From: a virus
DNA length: 64,000 nt
IMG/VR virus record: IMGVR_UViG_3300042988_000456
Location: 1 to 64,000 of that record
Direction: 5' to 3' (one strand)
The translations under genes were made by a program, and so were the position numbers. Of this stretch, positions 22,423 to 33,100 are shown in pieces. Numbering within the stretch: position 1 is the stretch's first letter; each line of letters starts with the position of its first letter. The notes under the pieces are model-generated. The model searched no databases. It saw only the letters and a list, made by a program, of their open reading frames with translations, and had not been told where the DNA came from.

Positions 22423-25400
22423 CCATCTTGGCAACCGCCTTGATGTTGTTGGTCAGTTCATTCTGCTGCTTGGTAATCTCCAACAGCATGTCTCGCTTCT
22501 GCTCTCCGCTCATGTCACTGGCCCTGATCAGGGTGGCACGGTCACTCAAGCTCTTCATGGTCTGGTTTAAACTGGACATGTAGGAGCGGATGGCATACAG
22601 CTTCTGGTTCTTTTCCCAATACTGCCCAAGCTCTTCACCGCCTTGGCCCTTGAGCAGGTTGACAGTTCTCACCACCTCATCCACTTCATCCTTGAGTCTG
22701 TAATACGCAGAGATGGTTCCCCGGGCCTCTGGGTCTGCAAGGAAGCGTTTCAACACTGGGGTCTGCTCAAACCGTTTGTCTGGCTTGGGGATGTCCGAAT
22801 ACTCATTGATCATGGCATCGAACAGATCGGACACATACATGCCCATTGTTCCTGTGTAGCCCTTGTATGCATGCTCCAGCTTAATGGGGGACATGCCCAA
22901 CTCTTTACCCAGTTGCTGCGCCCACAGTGCAGTGTTTCCTGTGGCTTGGTACTCTGGAGCAATGTCCTTCATGGCGCCGCTGACAACCTCTCTGCCTGTA
23001 AACGCAGAGTAGTTCACCACATTCTCTGCGATTGGAAGTACCGCCTGCGGTACAGGGTTGATAGCCAAGGTGCCCATGACAGCACGGCGACCAGCCAGCA
23101 TCAGATCATCGGCTGTGTCATTGCCAAAGGCGTACCGGTAGATGCGCTCCGGCAGTGTTTTAAACAGCAGACCCACTTCAAACGGGATCGGTATCTTCAC
23201 CGGGGTTTCCATGCCGGGGACATGCACAATCCAGTTGTTGTCGCGTGTCTCTTCTTCTTGACGCTCATAGTCATCGTCACCAGCCATTTGAGCGGCATAC
23301 ATGACGCTCAACGACATCAGCATCAGACCACGCACCATGAATGACTTGCATATACGCTTCTCATACTCCGTTGCATCCTTGGCATAGAGCGGACGGATGC
23401 CGGAGCGGAAGAAGATGTCTAAGCCCTGCATACGGGCATTCAGGAAGGGGATAGCTGCTGTGGCAATCCGAACCAAGGCAGAACTACCCTTGCGTCCGAA
23501 GTTCATCACCTCCATTGAGCGGAAGATGGCTTCTGCCTCATTGCCGGTGCGCTTCAGGGTATCTTCGTACACAGCCATGCGGGTAGCGGCATCAGACGCT
23601 TCTGTGGCCTGCTCCAACTGATCCCACAGACCCCATGCGTAGTCACCCTTGGTCTTCTGTCCACCTTTGCGGCGCAGTGCATCACCAAAGGCTTTGCCAC
23701 TTTGCTCAATGCCCTTGGACATCTCATAGCCGCCAAACACACCGGCATTGCGCAGAGCCTCATATACCGGGGAGCGTTTAAACAGAGCCTTGCCGAAGTT
23801 GGACAGGGTCGAGGTTACCGGGGTGATGTTGGCCCCGGATGTGACATATGCAGAAACTGCATCACGCATCATGTTCGCCAGAATGAAGCCCGGGTCTTTG
23901 GTCACAACGTTGCGCAGGAAGTTGGACGGAGCAGACAGCAGGCTCATAAACGGCAACTCTGGCATGTTTAAACTCTTCACAGAGTCAAGGAACATGGGAT
24001 CATCAACGTAGTACGAAACCTTCTTCCCATTCTCCAGCACAGTCATGTGGTGTACACCGGCAGTGGGTGTGGGAAGACGATGTGCCATGCCAAGTTGCGT
24101 AGCTAGGTCTGCCGCCTTGAGGGCGGCTGTGTTCTTCATGCCCATGTTGATGGCAGACTGGGTGTTGCGCACCACAGTCTCCAGCATGTCTGCAAGGGCT
24201 GCGTCACCACCCTTGGCAGTCTTGATCCCCGGAACTCCAGCAATGCTGTTGGAGATGCGCGGGCCAATGGTTTCATCTTCTTCCAACTGACGGTAGAAGG
24301 GGAAGTAGTCTGCATGTTCAACAAACGTTTTGGCTGCAGCAGCAGAGATGAGTCCAGTGTCCTGCATGTACTTGACCAGCCCGTTGTTGTAGGTCAGCCA
24401 CTCGTTACGAATGTCTTTGAACTCGGGGAACTTCTGCAATATGTCGGCTGCATGCTTGATGTCATCCCGTGTAAACAGTTCTTCCTTGTACTTGCCGGTA
24501 GCAGGGTTGATGATGTACTTGGAACCCCGTTGTACTGCAGCCCAGTATTGATAGGTGCGGTACACATCGGGGTCGTTGTACTTCGCCAGCGGCAGGAAGA
24601 TGTCCAGCAAGCCCTTGGTGCTGGTGTCCACGGTGGTCATGCCATTGCGGTACACAGGGATGCCACCCTTGGAACCCAGACCCATTGCAGCCGCAGCAAC
24701 GGCTGCAGAGTTGTCGGACATGAGTGCTGCAGACTCTGCATTGGAGTCAGCAAGACGTTCAATGCCACCGTTGAGCTTTGCCAGATGACGCTCGTACTCA
24801 CCAAGAGTCTGGTAACGGTTTAAAGCCTTCTGCCGGAAATAGGAGAACGCCTTCGGGGATGTGGCATTGATGATCCGATCCATGAAGCCTTCTACCTGCC
24901 GGGGCGTTGTAGTGGCTTGGATACGGTTCCATGCAGCAGGATTGATGTTGCTCTTCAAGCTGTACTTCTTGCCAGTGTCTGGGGTCGATTCATCCTCCAT
25001 CTTCTGGAGGCTTTCAGGCGACCAGATGCCAGCGTTGCGCTGACCTCCATCGTAGTAACGAACCTCAATCGGGATGGAGTCCCAGCCTTCTGCCGCTGCA
25101 GCCATGATGCGGTGGTTGCCTTCGCTTACCCAAGGCTGACCATCGTACCCAATCATTACAAACGGAGCGTATTCTTTGCCACTGTCTGTCAACGGCAATT
25201 TGCCGGTCTCGCGCATGATCTTACGGATGGCTGCAAGATCGTCTTTACGAACGCGCTGTTGCTCACCATTCTGCCCCGGAACGGTCTTGGCAATAGAAAC
25301 CGGAACCATCACAGGTCGGTTGAATGACCCAGTGACAGATTGCATCTTTGGAACACCAAACTGTGATCGCGGTGCTTTGGCGGCGTAATCCACCTTGCCT

Positions 25401-28400
25401 TGTAGCCAACGATCATTGGGGATGTCTTCGTAGAACTTGGGCGCAGAGCGCAGACTTGCCTTGCCAGTCAATGCCTTGCTCAAAATCTCGGTCAGTTCCG
25501 CATCTTCAAAATGCGTTGCGTTTGGCAAATCAGATTCACGGAATGAACGGAATCCCGTGACATCGGCAGACTCAAGGCGATTGAAGCGTTGAATGAACTT
25601 TCCCGGAGGCAGTGGGCCGTCTATGTCGTAGAACTTGCCATCTAAAGACACCACTGCATGATCCGCACTGCCATCACGGCGAGTCAGGGATACCAGATCG
25701 CCGCCAATGACATTTTTTAGCGACTTAGCAAAGGTAATGCACCCTCCATCTAGAGGCCCAGAGCCTGTCACATCAAGAATATGGCTGTACAGTTCGTTTT
25801 TAACAGGCGCAATCGCCTGCTTAAACTCAGATACGGTTGATGGCGCTGTACGCAAGCTGTACCGGATGTCTGGGTTCTTAGGATTAAACGCACCGGAGTT
25901 ACCGGCGGCTGATTTGATTTGCTCTGGACGGAACACTGCAAATGTCCCACTCCCAAGCTGCTTGACCGCATTGTCAAAATCCATATAGCCAGTGATGAAG
26001 TCGCCGTCCTCATAGTAATCAACACCACCATTCTCAGACGCAACCAGTTCGCCCTTTGACTTGCCAAGTTTGACACGACCATTCCTCTCAAACTCTGCTT
26101 TGCTTGGCGATACATAGGGATCATGTATAACTCCATCAAACCCACGCCGCTCAAGTTCAAGACGGGTGGCAACTTGTAGCGTAGGAGCGCCAGTATCCCG
26201 CCAAGTGTCAGCAATCTCACGCGCAACTGATCTTGCCTGTGCGCGTGTAGCTGGGTTCTTTAGCGAGATGTAGAATGCGCGTGTCTGAGGGTTTGTCGCA
26301 TTCGGCCTACCCCAAGGGTAACGACCAGAACTGTCTGCGTTTTCAAAATCTGAAGAAAACCAAAATCCGTTGTATGGGCCGTCAGGATCATTGGGGTTGA
26401 CCTTATCCAAGTCAAAAACATGGAAGTCCCTCTCGGGACTGCCGTGATACACCACCAGCGGCTTACCATCAGCATCGACCACCTTGGAGTTGCCAAACCA
26501 TCGTTTAAATTCTGGTGTATCCGGGGCGGTGCGCAGGCTGGCCTTGGCAATCGGAAATACTTTGCGTTTAAACTGCTCCTGATTCGGAACTGTGACAGTG
26601 TCGCCATCCGTCTTTGGGTTGTAGTTGACAAAGAACCCGCCGGTCTTCTGCGTGGATGTCTTCTCACTCAGATTTCCAGCCTTGTTCTTCAGGCCAACAA
26701 TCACACCCTTGCCACCTTGTTTGGCTTTCAGGAATGACTTGTCATCAATGAACCGCGCATCGTAGTCATCGCCGTTCAGGACGGCGTATGTCACACCGGT
26801 CTCCTCGTCGTGGAGGAACTTGGGCATGGCAGACTTGCTGGAGAACGCCATAGCAACGTTCTGTCCATCATTTAAACGACGGCGCATGGTTGCCCAGTTG
26901 TGGTCGTAGTCGCCCTTCTTGTTCTTGAAGAACACCTTCTCACCATTGACGATCTGACCGAAACCAGTTGAGCTATAGGTCAGGTGATGGTTGGGTGCAA
27001 TCGACTCACTGCCAAGCTTGGTGTAGTCATAGAACATGGCATCGGGGTTGCCCTCAATGATGCCCCGCCACATTTCCGGCTTGAAGTCAGATGTGACATT
27101 TAAACGGAACGCAGGCTGGAAGATTTCCTTTGGCGCACGAACCATCTTGCCGTCAACCTTCTTGCGCTCAGTCTCTGCGGTAGCCCATTCGGAGAACAGT
27201 TCGATCTCATGCTGCAGGACAATGGCAAACTCTTCAGGGTGCATGATGAGAGCTTCGGTCTTGAGGTACTGCATCATCCGTGCAGCGGCACGGAATGCAC
27301 TCTTCTCAATGTCACCCACATCCTCCATTGCAGCGCCACCAAACATGAAGTTGCCGCCGGATGTCTCTCCAAGGCACAACCCTTCACAGATGGCAGAACG
27401 GGCACAAGTGTTGCTCTTGTCGGTAATCTTCTGGGCAGAAGCCAGACCCAGCCCCATAGAGGCCACACCCTTGTCGATGTCCAACAAGTCGGTGTAGTCA
27501 TTGGTGCGGGTCTTCTCCAGCTTGCCGTTCTCGGTCATCAACGTTGAAACGTTGTGTTCCGACTTCAGAAGGTTACGCGCCTTCTTGGCGAAGGCTGCGC
27601 GGTCTTTCTTGTTGGTGATGGCTTTGTACTGTGCCACCGCCTTGGAGATGCGATCTTCGTGATCCTTGTAGTTGAATTCATCGGTGATGGCTTCGTGCCG
27701 CGACTTCTGAATCGACTGCAGATTCATCTTCTTGGCAAAGGCTTTGCCATGACCTGTGGGGATGTAGAAGTCCACACGACCATTGTCAAACTTCTGATCC
27801 ATCTGCAGGAAGTCAGGATTGACGTTCAGCAGCACCGTGCTGCCGTTGAACTCATGGTCAAAGTTGCCACGATTGCGCAGTGTCTCAGCACCATTGGACT
27901 CATTGGTCACATAGATACGATCCCGTCCCTCAGACGGGATGACCTTGGTGCGGCTGATCTGCAGAGCCATCTCTTTGGTGGTGTGGAAGTACACCGTCAT
28001 GGTGCCGTCCTTGTTTAAAGGTACACCGGAGAGAGGGTGAACACCGTATGGCTTCTTGGGATTGACTGTCTTGATGGAGTACCTGACAGGGAAGTCAATC
28101 GGGCCTGCAGATGTGTAAGGCAGGATGCCGTTCTCTTCTTCGTACTTCTCAGCCTTGACAAGCTCTGCAGGTGTGGCTTTCCACTGATTGCGTATTGATG
28201 GCTTGGTGCTTGAGGCGGTGGTGGTGTCCACCTGAACAGGGCGCAAGTCACCTTGCTCAACCTTGGTGAAAATCTTGGAAGATGTGGTGAACTCTGCACC
28301 GCGCAGTGAGTTGCTCAATGCCTCAAAGAATTGCTTGATCTTGGCAAGCAAGTTGGCAAACATCCCTTTGGGAGCGCCATTGGCATCAAAATCACCAAAG

Positions 28401-31312
28401 GCATCAGCAATAGCCTCTTCCCTGATGGCTTCCATGTCGTTGCCATAGCGACCCTTGTATGCATCAAAGCGAGAAACGCCTTTCTCCACATACTGCTGCT
28501 TCAGGTATTTGTCGATCCAGACGGTGTCTGCTTGATGCTGCAACACTTTCCACTGTCCTGCAGTGAAGAATCCCAATTCCTTGAGGGCGTGAATGGTCTC
28601 ATGCCGCAACACCCGGACTGGGTTGTCTGCGTTTAAAGCAACCTTGATCAGCTTGTTGGCGTACTCGCCTTCATCTTCCAGATTTCTGTCAACCTTTAGG
28701 TCAACTTCCCGGGCACCAAACTTGTCGAGGATTTTGCGCAGTTGCGCATGGAGAGCTTTTTCCTGTTCGGCAAGGTCAGAGTCCACCTTGGCCTTTTTGG
28801 AGGCTTCTACACCGGCAGAGGAGGGTGCCTTGGGCTTTGCAACACGAAACCCTATGGGCGCAATGAGTTGTTCATGCCTGCGTTGCAGGTCATCAATTTT
28901 GCTTTGGATGGCTTTCTTGTTGACTTCATTGGTGGTGATGGCCCGCTCATGCTCAGGGGTTCCAAATTTCCCCATCGCTTCCATTGCATCAATGCGACGG
29001 TCACCGGCTTCCATCCTGCGCTGCAGATCAGAGATTTGCTGGGCAATGACCTTGGCTTGACCGTCCCTTATTTTCTTGAAGGTGGCAGCTTTGGCATCGG
29101 CAGCCTTTTGGCTAGTCGTTGCATGAAGCACCGTATCACCCGATACCACTTCGATCTTGGGAAGTACATTGGGAGCGGCTGCTCCTTGCGGTGCTTGCGA
29201 AGCAGAGACAACATGGTTTACACCTTGTTCAATTTTCAAGTTCTGGGAGTTGGCAATCCGCTGTGCCAGTTCCGGGTCTTCCACAGTTGTGACACGCTCA
29301 CCCTTGGGATTGACAAGGTGGTACACATCCTTGGGCTGGATGTCTATGGCACCTTCTTCCCGCGCCTTGCGCAGCAAGGCAAGCACATCCTCTTCACTAC
29401 GAAGCATGGTGGCCTGCTTGGACATGGCAATGGCATCCGGCAAGGTGACTTGCCTGCCAGTGGTTTCCTTCTTGATGCGTGTGATTGCATCGGTGTACTG
29501 CCGTTCAGAGAACTGAGTGGCGTTGGTGTGGCTTGGAAGTACCTGCTCCACTTCATGGGCAGGTGCTGCCTCCAGCACTTTAAACACCGCATGCAGTTGA
29601 GGCTGCGACATCTCTGTGATGTCGTGGGTTCCACCAATACGATGCAGCAACGACTCAAAGCCATCATTGGAGATGGCAATGTTCTTCTCTTTGGCCTTGG
29701 CAAAAATGTCTTCGGGCGTCAGCTTGGTGTCGCCTTTGTACCCCATTCTCTGCGTCAGGATGGAGTCCAGAGCGGCCTGTTCACCCTGTGGGTTTACACG
29801 GGTCATTGCCGCTTTGACATCCTCCACGGAATAGGATTCCAGCGGGGGAAGGTTCCCGGTACGACGGTAGGTGTTGATCCACTTGGTGACTTCCGGGCCA
29901 AGCTCATCCGGTGTAAACCGTCCAACAGGATCGGTCAGGTAGTCACGAATCTCGGTGGTGCCATATGCAGGTTCTGCAACCGTCTCCTCAACGGATGGGA
30001 ACTCCATCTCGCTGACACGATTGTGTTCACGGGCCAACTCTTCCAGAACCGTCTGGTGCTGTTGCAACTTCTCTTCAATGTCCTTATTGAAGAGTTTGTC
30101 AGCCTCAGTCGAGTCCTTGGTGACCTCACGCAGTTGAGACTGCAGTTCAAGCTTCTGCTCTTCTGCGGCCTGATAGTCCTTGATGACCTGTTCGGCGTAT
30201 TCTGGTGTCTGTTTAAACGCTTCTTCCTGCGCGGCAGCAGCTTCTTCAGCAGCCTTGGCTGCAGCAGACTCCTGCTGACGCACCTCCTCTGCTTCACGCG
30301 CAACTTGGTCACGCGCAGAACTGCGGTCATTCAATCTACCTGCAGCACCAATAGGGCCAAGCAGGGACACTTGGTATGCCGTCTCACCATATTCCTTCAT
30401 GGCATCGGCATCGGTCAACGATAAACCAGCCTGTGCCCGCTCCAGCATCTGTTGAGCAACCTCAGTCGGAACTTCGGCAAGAATACCTGTGCCAGTGCCT
30501 TTCAACAAGGTTGCAGCAAGACGTTCCTCTGCCAGCTTGGCAACCTGAGCAGAATTCTGTCCAAGCAGTCGCTCAACCGGAATGCCGGTCAGCTTGCTGA
30601 CAAATTTGCCTCCCAATGGGACAAAGGTGGCAATCGTGTCCAGACCGGCTGCAGGCACTGCAGCCAATGCAGCCTTGGACACATCCACGTTTACAGGTAG
30701 ACCAGCTTCTTTTTGCTCCTGAGCCTGCCGCTGCTCCATGCCACCAAGCATTTGAACGTAGCTTGGTGCAAACGCACCTAGTGCGCCACCTGCAACACCA
30801 CCAACCAACTTTCCAACCGGCCCTCCCAAGGTTCCAATAGTGGAACCCAGCTTTGCACCAGCCCAAGCACCAGACGCAGCAGCACCCATAGAGGGTGCGT
30901 TTTCTGCCAGCATATGTGGTGCTTGTGTTGCCACTTCCTTTGCTGCAGCTAGGACACCATCCTTGTTGTACGCATCGGATACACGATCAAGTCCAACTCG
31001 CGAAGGCAAACGCTCTTCAAGCTCTGCACCGCGCTGTAAACCTTCCTCTGCAGCAACATTGGCATCACCAAAGGCTGCTCCTGCAGCCGTCTTGGCACTG
31101 GACACCATTGACTCAATGCCACGGGATAAAGACCCCATGAGACCAGTTTCTTCTTTGGGCTTGGCTTGGACGGGGGCTGGTGGCCTTACTTCCTCATCCG
31201 GCACATACAACATCTGCAGCTTGCGAGCATACTGGGTCAGTTTAAACGCAGCATCCTCATCGCCAGCGGCTTCTGCACGTTTGGCGGCGTTCAAGACATC
31301 AGATATTTGCAT
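22409..31312 (-). CDS. giant polyvalent / DNA-ejection protein
   Basis: 2967 residues. Order of parts: Gly/Ala-rich hydrophobic region (about 130-200, possible membrane insertion); long coiled coils (about 340-440 and 740-840); HETIH metallopeptidase-like motif (near 902); Cys-rich CARSAICEGLCL region resembling the phage gp88 domain (near 1300); ART-type ADP-ribosyltransferase of polyvalent proteins (VVYHGS near 1622 to NPKNPDIRYSL near 1815); Cys-His-Asp papain-like segment (GGCITFA, DHAVV, YDIDG near 1855-1895); ParB-like SEGNHRIMAA (near 2062); and a C-terminal LPD38-type region (KIPIPFEVGLLFKTLPERI near 2710). Such proteins are packed in the virion and delivered with the DNA to counter the host. 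Domain names rest on motif memory. Confidence 0.75.
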   Translation of the reverse strand: MQISDVLNAAKRAEAAGDEDAAFKLTQYARKLQMLYVPDEEVRPPAPVQAKPKEETGLMGSLSRGIESMVSSAKTAAGAAFGDANVAAEEGLQRGAELEERLPSRVGLDRVSDAYNKDGVLAAAKEVATQAPHMLAENAPSMGAAASGAWAGAKLGSTIGTLGGPVGKLVGGVAGGALGAFAPSYVQMLGGMEQRQAQEQKEAGLPVNVDVSKAALAAVPAAGLDTIATFVPLGGKFVSKLTGIPVERLLGQNSAQVAKLAEERLAATLLKGTGTGILAEVPTEVAQQMLERAQAGLSLTDADAMKEYGETAYQVSLLGPIGAAGRLNDRSSARDQVAREAEEVRQQESAAAKAAEEAAAAQEEAFKQTPEYAEQVIKDYQAAEEQKLELQSQLREVTKDSTEADKLFNKDIEEKLQQHQTVLEELAREHNRVSEMEFPSVEETVAEPAYGTTEIRDYLTDPVGRFTPDELGPEVTKWINTYRRTGNLPPLESYSVEDVKAAMTRVNPQGEQAALDSILTQRMGYKGDTKLTPEDIFAKAKEKNIAISNDGFESLLHRIGGTHDITEMSQPQLHAVFKVLEAAPAHEVEQVLPSHTNATQFSERQYTDAITRIKKETTGRQVTLPDAIAMSKQATMLRSEEDVLALLRKAREEGAIDIQPKDVYHLVNPKGERVTTVEDPELAQRIANSQNLKIEQGVNHVVSASQAPQGAAAPNVLPKIEVVSGDTVLHATTSQKAADAKAATFKKIRDGQAKVIAQQISDLQRRMEAGDRRIDAMEAMGKFGTPEHERAITTNEVNKKAIQSKIDDLQRRHEQLIAPIGFRVAKPKAPSSAGVEASKKAKVDSDLAEQEKALHAQLRKILDKFGAREVDLKVDRNLEDEGEYANKLIKVALNADNPVRVLRHETIHALKELGFFTAGQWKVLQHQADTVWIDKYLKQQYVEKGVSRFDAYKGRYGNDMEAIREEAIADAFGDFDANGAPKGMFANLLAKIKQFFEALSNSLRGAEFTTSSKIFTKVEQGDLRPVQVDTTTASSTKPSIRNQWKATPAELVKAEKYEEENGILPYTSAGPIDFPVRYSIKTVNPKKPYGVHPLSGVPLNKDGTMTVYFHTTKEMALQISRTKVIPSEGRDRIYVTNESNGAETLRNRGNFDHEFNGSTVLLNVNPDFLQMDQKFDNGRVDFYIPTGHGKAFAKKMNLQSIQKSRHEAITDEFNYKDHEDRISKAVAQYKAITNKKDRAAFAKKARNLLKSEHNVSTLMTENGKLEKTRTNDYTDLLDIDKGVASMGLGLASAQKITDKSNTCARSAICEGLCLGETSGGNFMFGGAAMEDVGDIEKSAFRAAARMMQYLKTEALIMHPEEFAIVLQHEIELFSEWATAETERKKVDGKMVRAPKEIFQPAFRLNVTSDFKPEMWRGIIEGNPDAMFYDYTKLGSESIAPNHHLTYSSTGFGQIVNGEKVFFKNKKGDYDHNWATMRRRLNDGQNVAMAFSSKSAMPKFLHDEETGVTYAVLNGDDYDARFIDDKSFLKAKQGGKGVIVGLKNKAGNLSEKTSTQKTGGFFVNYNPKTDGDTVTVPNQEQFKRKVFPIAKASLRTAPDTPEFKRWFGNSKVVDADGKPLVVYHGSPERDFHVFDLDKVNPNDPDGPYNGFWFSSDFENADSSGRYPWGRPNATNPQTRAFYISLKNPATRAQARSVAREIADTWRDTGAPTLQVATRLELERRGFDGVIHDPYVSPSKAEFERNGRVKLGKSKGELVASENGGVDYYEDGDFITGYMDFDNAVKQLGSGTFAVFRPEQIKSAAGNSGAFNPKNPDIRYSLRTAPSTVSEFKQAIAPVKNELYSHILDVTGSGPLDGGCITFAKSLKNVIGGDLVSLTRRDGSADHAVVSLDGKFYDIDGPLPPGKFIQRFNRLESADVTGFRSFRESDLPNATHFEDAELTEILSKALTGKASLRSAPKFYEDIPNDRWLQGKVDYAAKAPRSQFGVPKMQSVTGSFNRPVMVPVSIAKTVPGQNGEQQRVRKDDLAAIRKIMRETGKLPLTDSGKEYAPFVMIGYDGQPWVSEGNHRIMAAAAEGWDSIPIEVRYYDGGQRNAGIWSPESLQKMEDESTPDTGKKYSLKSNINPAAWNRIQATTTPRQVEGFMDRIINATSPKAFSYFRQKALNRYQTLGEYERHLAKLNGGIERLADSNAESAALMSDNSAAVAAAAMGLGSKGGIPVYRNGMTTVDTSTKGLLDIFLPLAKYNDPDVYRTYQYWAAVQRGSKYIINPATGKYKEELFTRDDIKHAADILQKFPEFKDIRNEWLTYNNGLVKYMQDTGLISAAAAKTFVEHADYFPFYRQLEEDETIGPRISNSIAGVPGIKTAKGGDAALADMLETVVRNTQSAINMGMKNTAALKAADLATQLGMAHRLPTPTAGVHHMTVLENGKKVSYYVDDPMFLDSVKSLNMPELPFMSLLSAPSNFLRNVVTKDPGFILANMMRDAVSAYVTSGANITPVTSTLSNFGKALFKRSPVYEALRNAGVFGGYEMSKGIEQSGKAFGDALRRKGGQKTKGDYAWGLWDQLEQATEASDAATRMAVYEDTLKRTGNEAEAIFRSMEVMNFGRKGSSALVRIATAAIPFLNARMQGLDIFFRSGIRPLYAKDATEYEKRICKSFMVRGLMLMSLSVMYAAQMAGDDDYERQEEETRDNNWIVHVPGMETPVKIPIPFEVGLLFKTLPERIYRYAFGNDTADDLMLAGRRAVMGTLAINPVPQAVLPIAENVVNYSAFTGREVVSGAMKDIAPEYQATGNTALWAQQLGKELGMSPIKLEHAYKGYTGTMGMYVSDLFDAMINEYSDIPKPDKRFEQTPVLKRFLADPEARGTISAYYRLKDEVDEVVRTVNLLKGQGGEELGQYWEKNQKLYAIRSYMSSLNQTMKSLSDRATLIRASDMSGEQKRDMLLEITKQQNELTNNIKAVAKMARSD

Positions 31313-31321
31313 GCTGCTCTC

Positions 31322-33091
31322 TTATTGGAAGTATTGATCTGTGCCCGCTGGCACCTGCTTGAGAGCCTCATTGTATTGACTGCGGCGCACGTTTCGCAAA
31401 GATTCTGCAATCATCTGGTCGCGCAAGGCAAGCTTCTGTTCCGCAGGTACGGTGAAGTACTTGGGATCATTCTCCATCAATTCTTTCCATGCCTTGGTTG
31501 CGTCTGCAATGGTTTGCTTCTCAAGTGCAGCAATCGTTTTCTCGCCAGACAAAGCAGCGGCTGCATTGGCGTCATAGTAGCGGGCATGTGCGCCGTACAG
31601 CTTCTCTTCCATCTTCTGCTTGCGTTCTGCAGCAGCCCGTGCAGCAGCTTTGTCGCGACCAGACAAGACACTTTCACCAGCCTCAGACAGGGCATGCTGC
31701 CAGTGCGGTGATTTGCTGCCAAGTAAGCCAAGACCCAAGCGCAGCCAGTCATCCTGACTGAAACTGGAGCCAGACTCCTCTTTTGCCTTGGCTGCTTGTG
31801 CAGCCGCAGCAGCAGGCATGTTTAAACCTTTGCCGGGAGCCATGACACTTGGATCAACCCCTGCACCGCCAAATCCTGTACGGGACGATGGAGTTGCAGG
31901 CACGGGGTGGCGACTCAGCAAACTCTGCGTCTCTGCGTTGGCGGCATCAGGATTAACACCTCTTGCAGGCTCAGTGTTCTGTGATGCTGTGCCAAAGCGA
32001 AGAACGTTCTGCACCACATCATCCTTGGGCACACCCGATGACTGGGCTTGTTTGCGGCGCAGCATCTCCAACTGCAGACCAGTCAGACCGGATGCTTCTG
32101 CTGCGCGAGCATACGCAGGCGAATGGGGATTGGAGAGCAAATCAGGAAATGCTTTGACGATCTCATCGTCAATGGCACCTTGAGACTTGGGAGCGGCAGG
32201 TTGTGCGGCATTGGCGGATGCCATAGGCAGCATCTTTGTCATCAAACTGGCAATGCTCTTGCCATATGTCAATGTATCTGGGGCGTCTGGGTTCTTCTTG
32301 TCTTTGCGTGATTTTCCTTCTGCAGCAGCTTTCATTGCGCCCGGGCCACCGTAGTAAAACGCTCCTCCAAGCACAGGGTCGCGGCCTGCTTGATTGAATC
32401 CTTTGACGGCATAACGCACACCAGCCCGTGCCATGTCGTACTTATTGGATGGATCAAGTGCGTTATCAACGTTTACATCTTTGAATGCAATCGGCGTTAC
32501 TTGCATGTGTCCAACCGCACCACGGTTGGAGGTGGAGACGTTTTTGCCAGATGATGACTCTTGGTGGTAAATTGCTTTGATAAAAGCAATTTCCTCTGGG
32601 TCGGAGATTCCTTCTGCTTGGATGGCAACATCCACGGGGTCGGATTGGCCTTCACCGGCATTGCCAAAGCGACCACCGCCATTGGCGAAGGCAACCATTC
32701 CACCACCAGCCATGCGAGGTTCATAGTTGTCCGTCAGTGGGCCACCGCCACCTGCGTAATTGAATTCATCGTACCCAACGATTCCGCCTTCAGCCATGTT
32801 CTGCATGTTCTGCACTGGCAGTTGCGCAATGCCACTGTCTTCAGGCAATTGAGCCATGCTCTGCAACGCTTGATCCACAACCTTGGGTTGTTCCTGTTGA
32901 TGCTGTTCAGCCGCAGCCCGCATTTGCTTGCGGCGATTGCTTTCGGCAAACGCCAAAGACATGGTGTACGGATCATCCTTGTGCATGGCTGCATATTGCT
33001 GCAAAGACTGATCCGGCATCCTTGCCAGCATGGTGGACAAGCTGTTGGCGTCAGGAACCTTTTGTTGGGCTTGAATGGATGGGTACTGCAT
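31322..33091 (-). CDS. virion lytic transglycosylase
   Basis: 589 residues. Residues about 152-240 form an SLT-type domain with catalytic E178 (YHQESSSGKN) and GAVGHMQVTP (191-200). It should open the cell wall during DNA entry. The remainder is Gln/Ala-rich and helical, with Gly clusters (AGGGMVAFANGGG) common in ejection proteins. GTTTAAAC ends directly before its ATG, and TAAGG serves as ribosome site. It lies nine bases upstream of the giant gene. Confidence 0.8.
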   Translation of the reverse strand: MQYPSIQAQQKVPDANSLSTMLARMPDQSLQQYAAMHKDDPYTMSLAFAESNRRKQMRAAAEQHQQEQPKVVDQALQSMAQLPEDSGIAQLPVQNMQNMAEGGIVGYDEFNYAGGGGPLTDNYEPRMAGGGMVAFANGGGRFGNAGEGQSDPVDVAIQAEGISDPEEIAFIKAIYHQESSSGKNVSTSNRGAVGHMQVTPIAFKDVNVDNALDPSNKYDMARAGVRYAVKGFNQAGRDPVLGGAFYYGGPGAMKAAAEGKSRKDKKNPDAPDTLTYGKSIASLMTKMLPMASANAAQPAAPKSQGAIDDEIVKAFPDLLSNPHSPAYARAAEASGLTGLQLEMLRRKQAQSSGVPKDDVVQNVLRFGTASQNTEPARGVNPDAANAETQSLLSRHPVPATPSSRTGFGGAGVDPSVMAPGKGLNMPAAAAAQAAKAKEESGSSFSQDDWLRLGLGLLGSKSPHWQHALSEAGESVLSGRDKAAARAAAERKQKMEEKLYGAHARYYDANAAAALSGEKTIAALEKQTIADATKAWKELMENDPKYFTVPAEQKLALRDQMIAESLRNVRRSQYNEALKQVPAGTDQYFQ

Positions 33092-33100
33092 GTTTAAACC

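Noticed and set aside
28742-30424. 560-codon open frame on the plus strand inside the giant gene
   Set aside because: It lies opposite conserved domains of the 2967-residue gene, has no ribosome site, and its translation shows no recognisable domain. It is a shadow of the opposite strand's codon bias.
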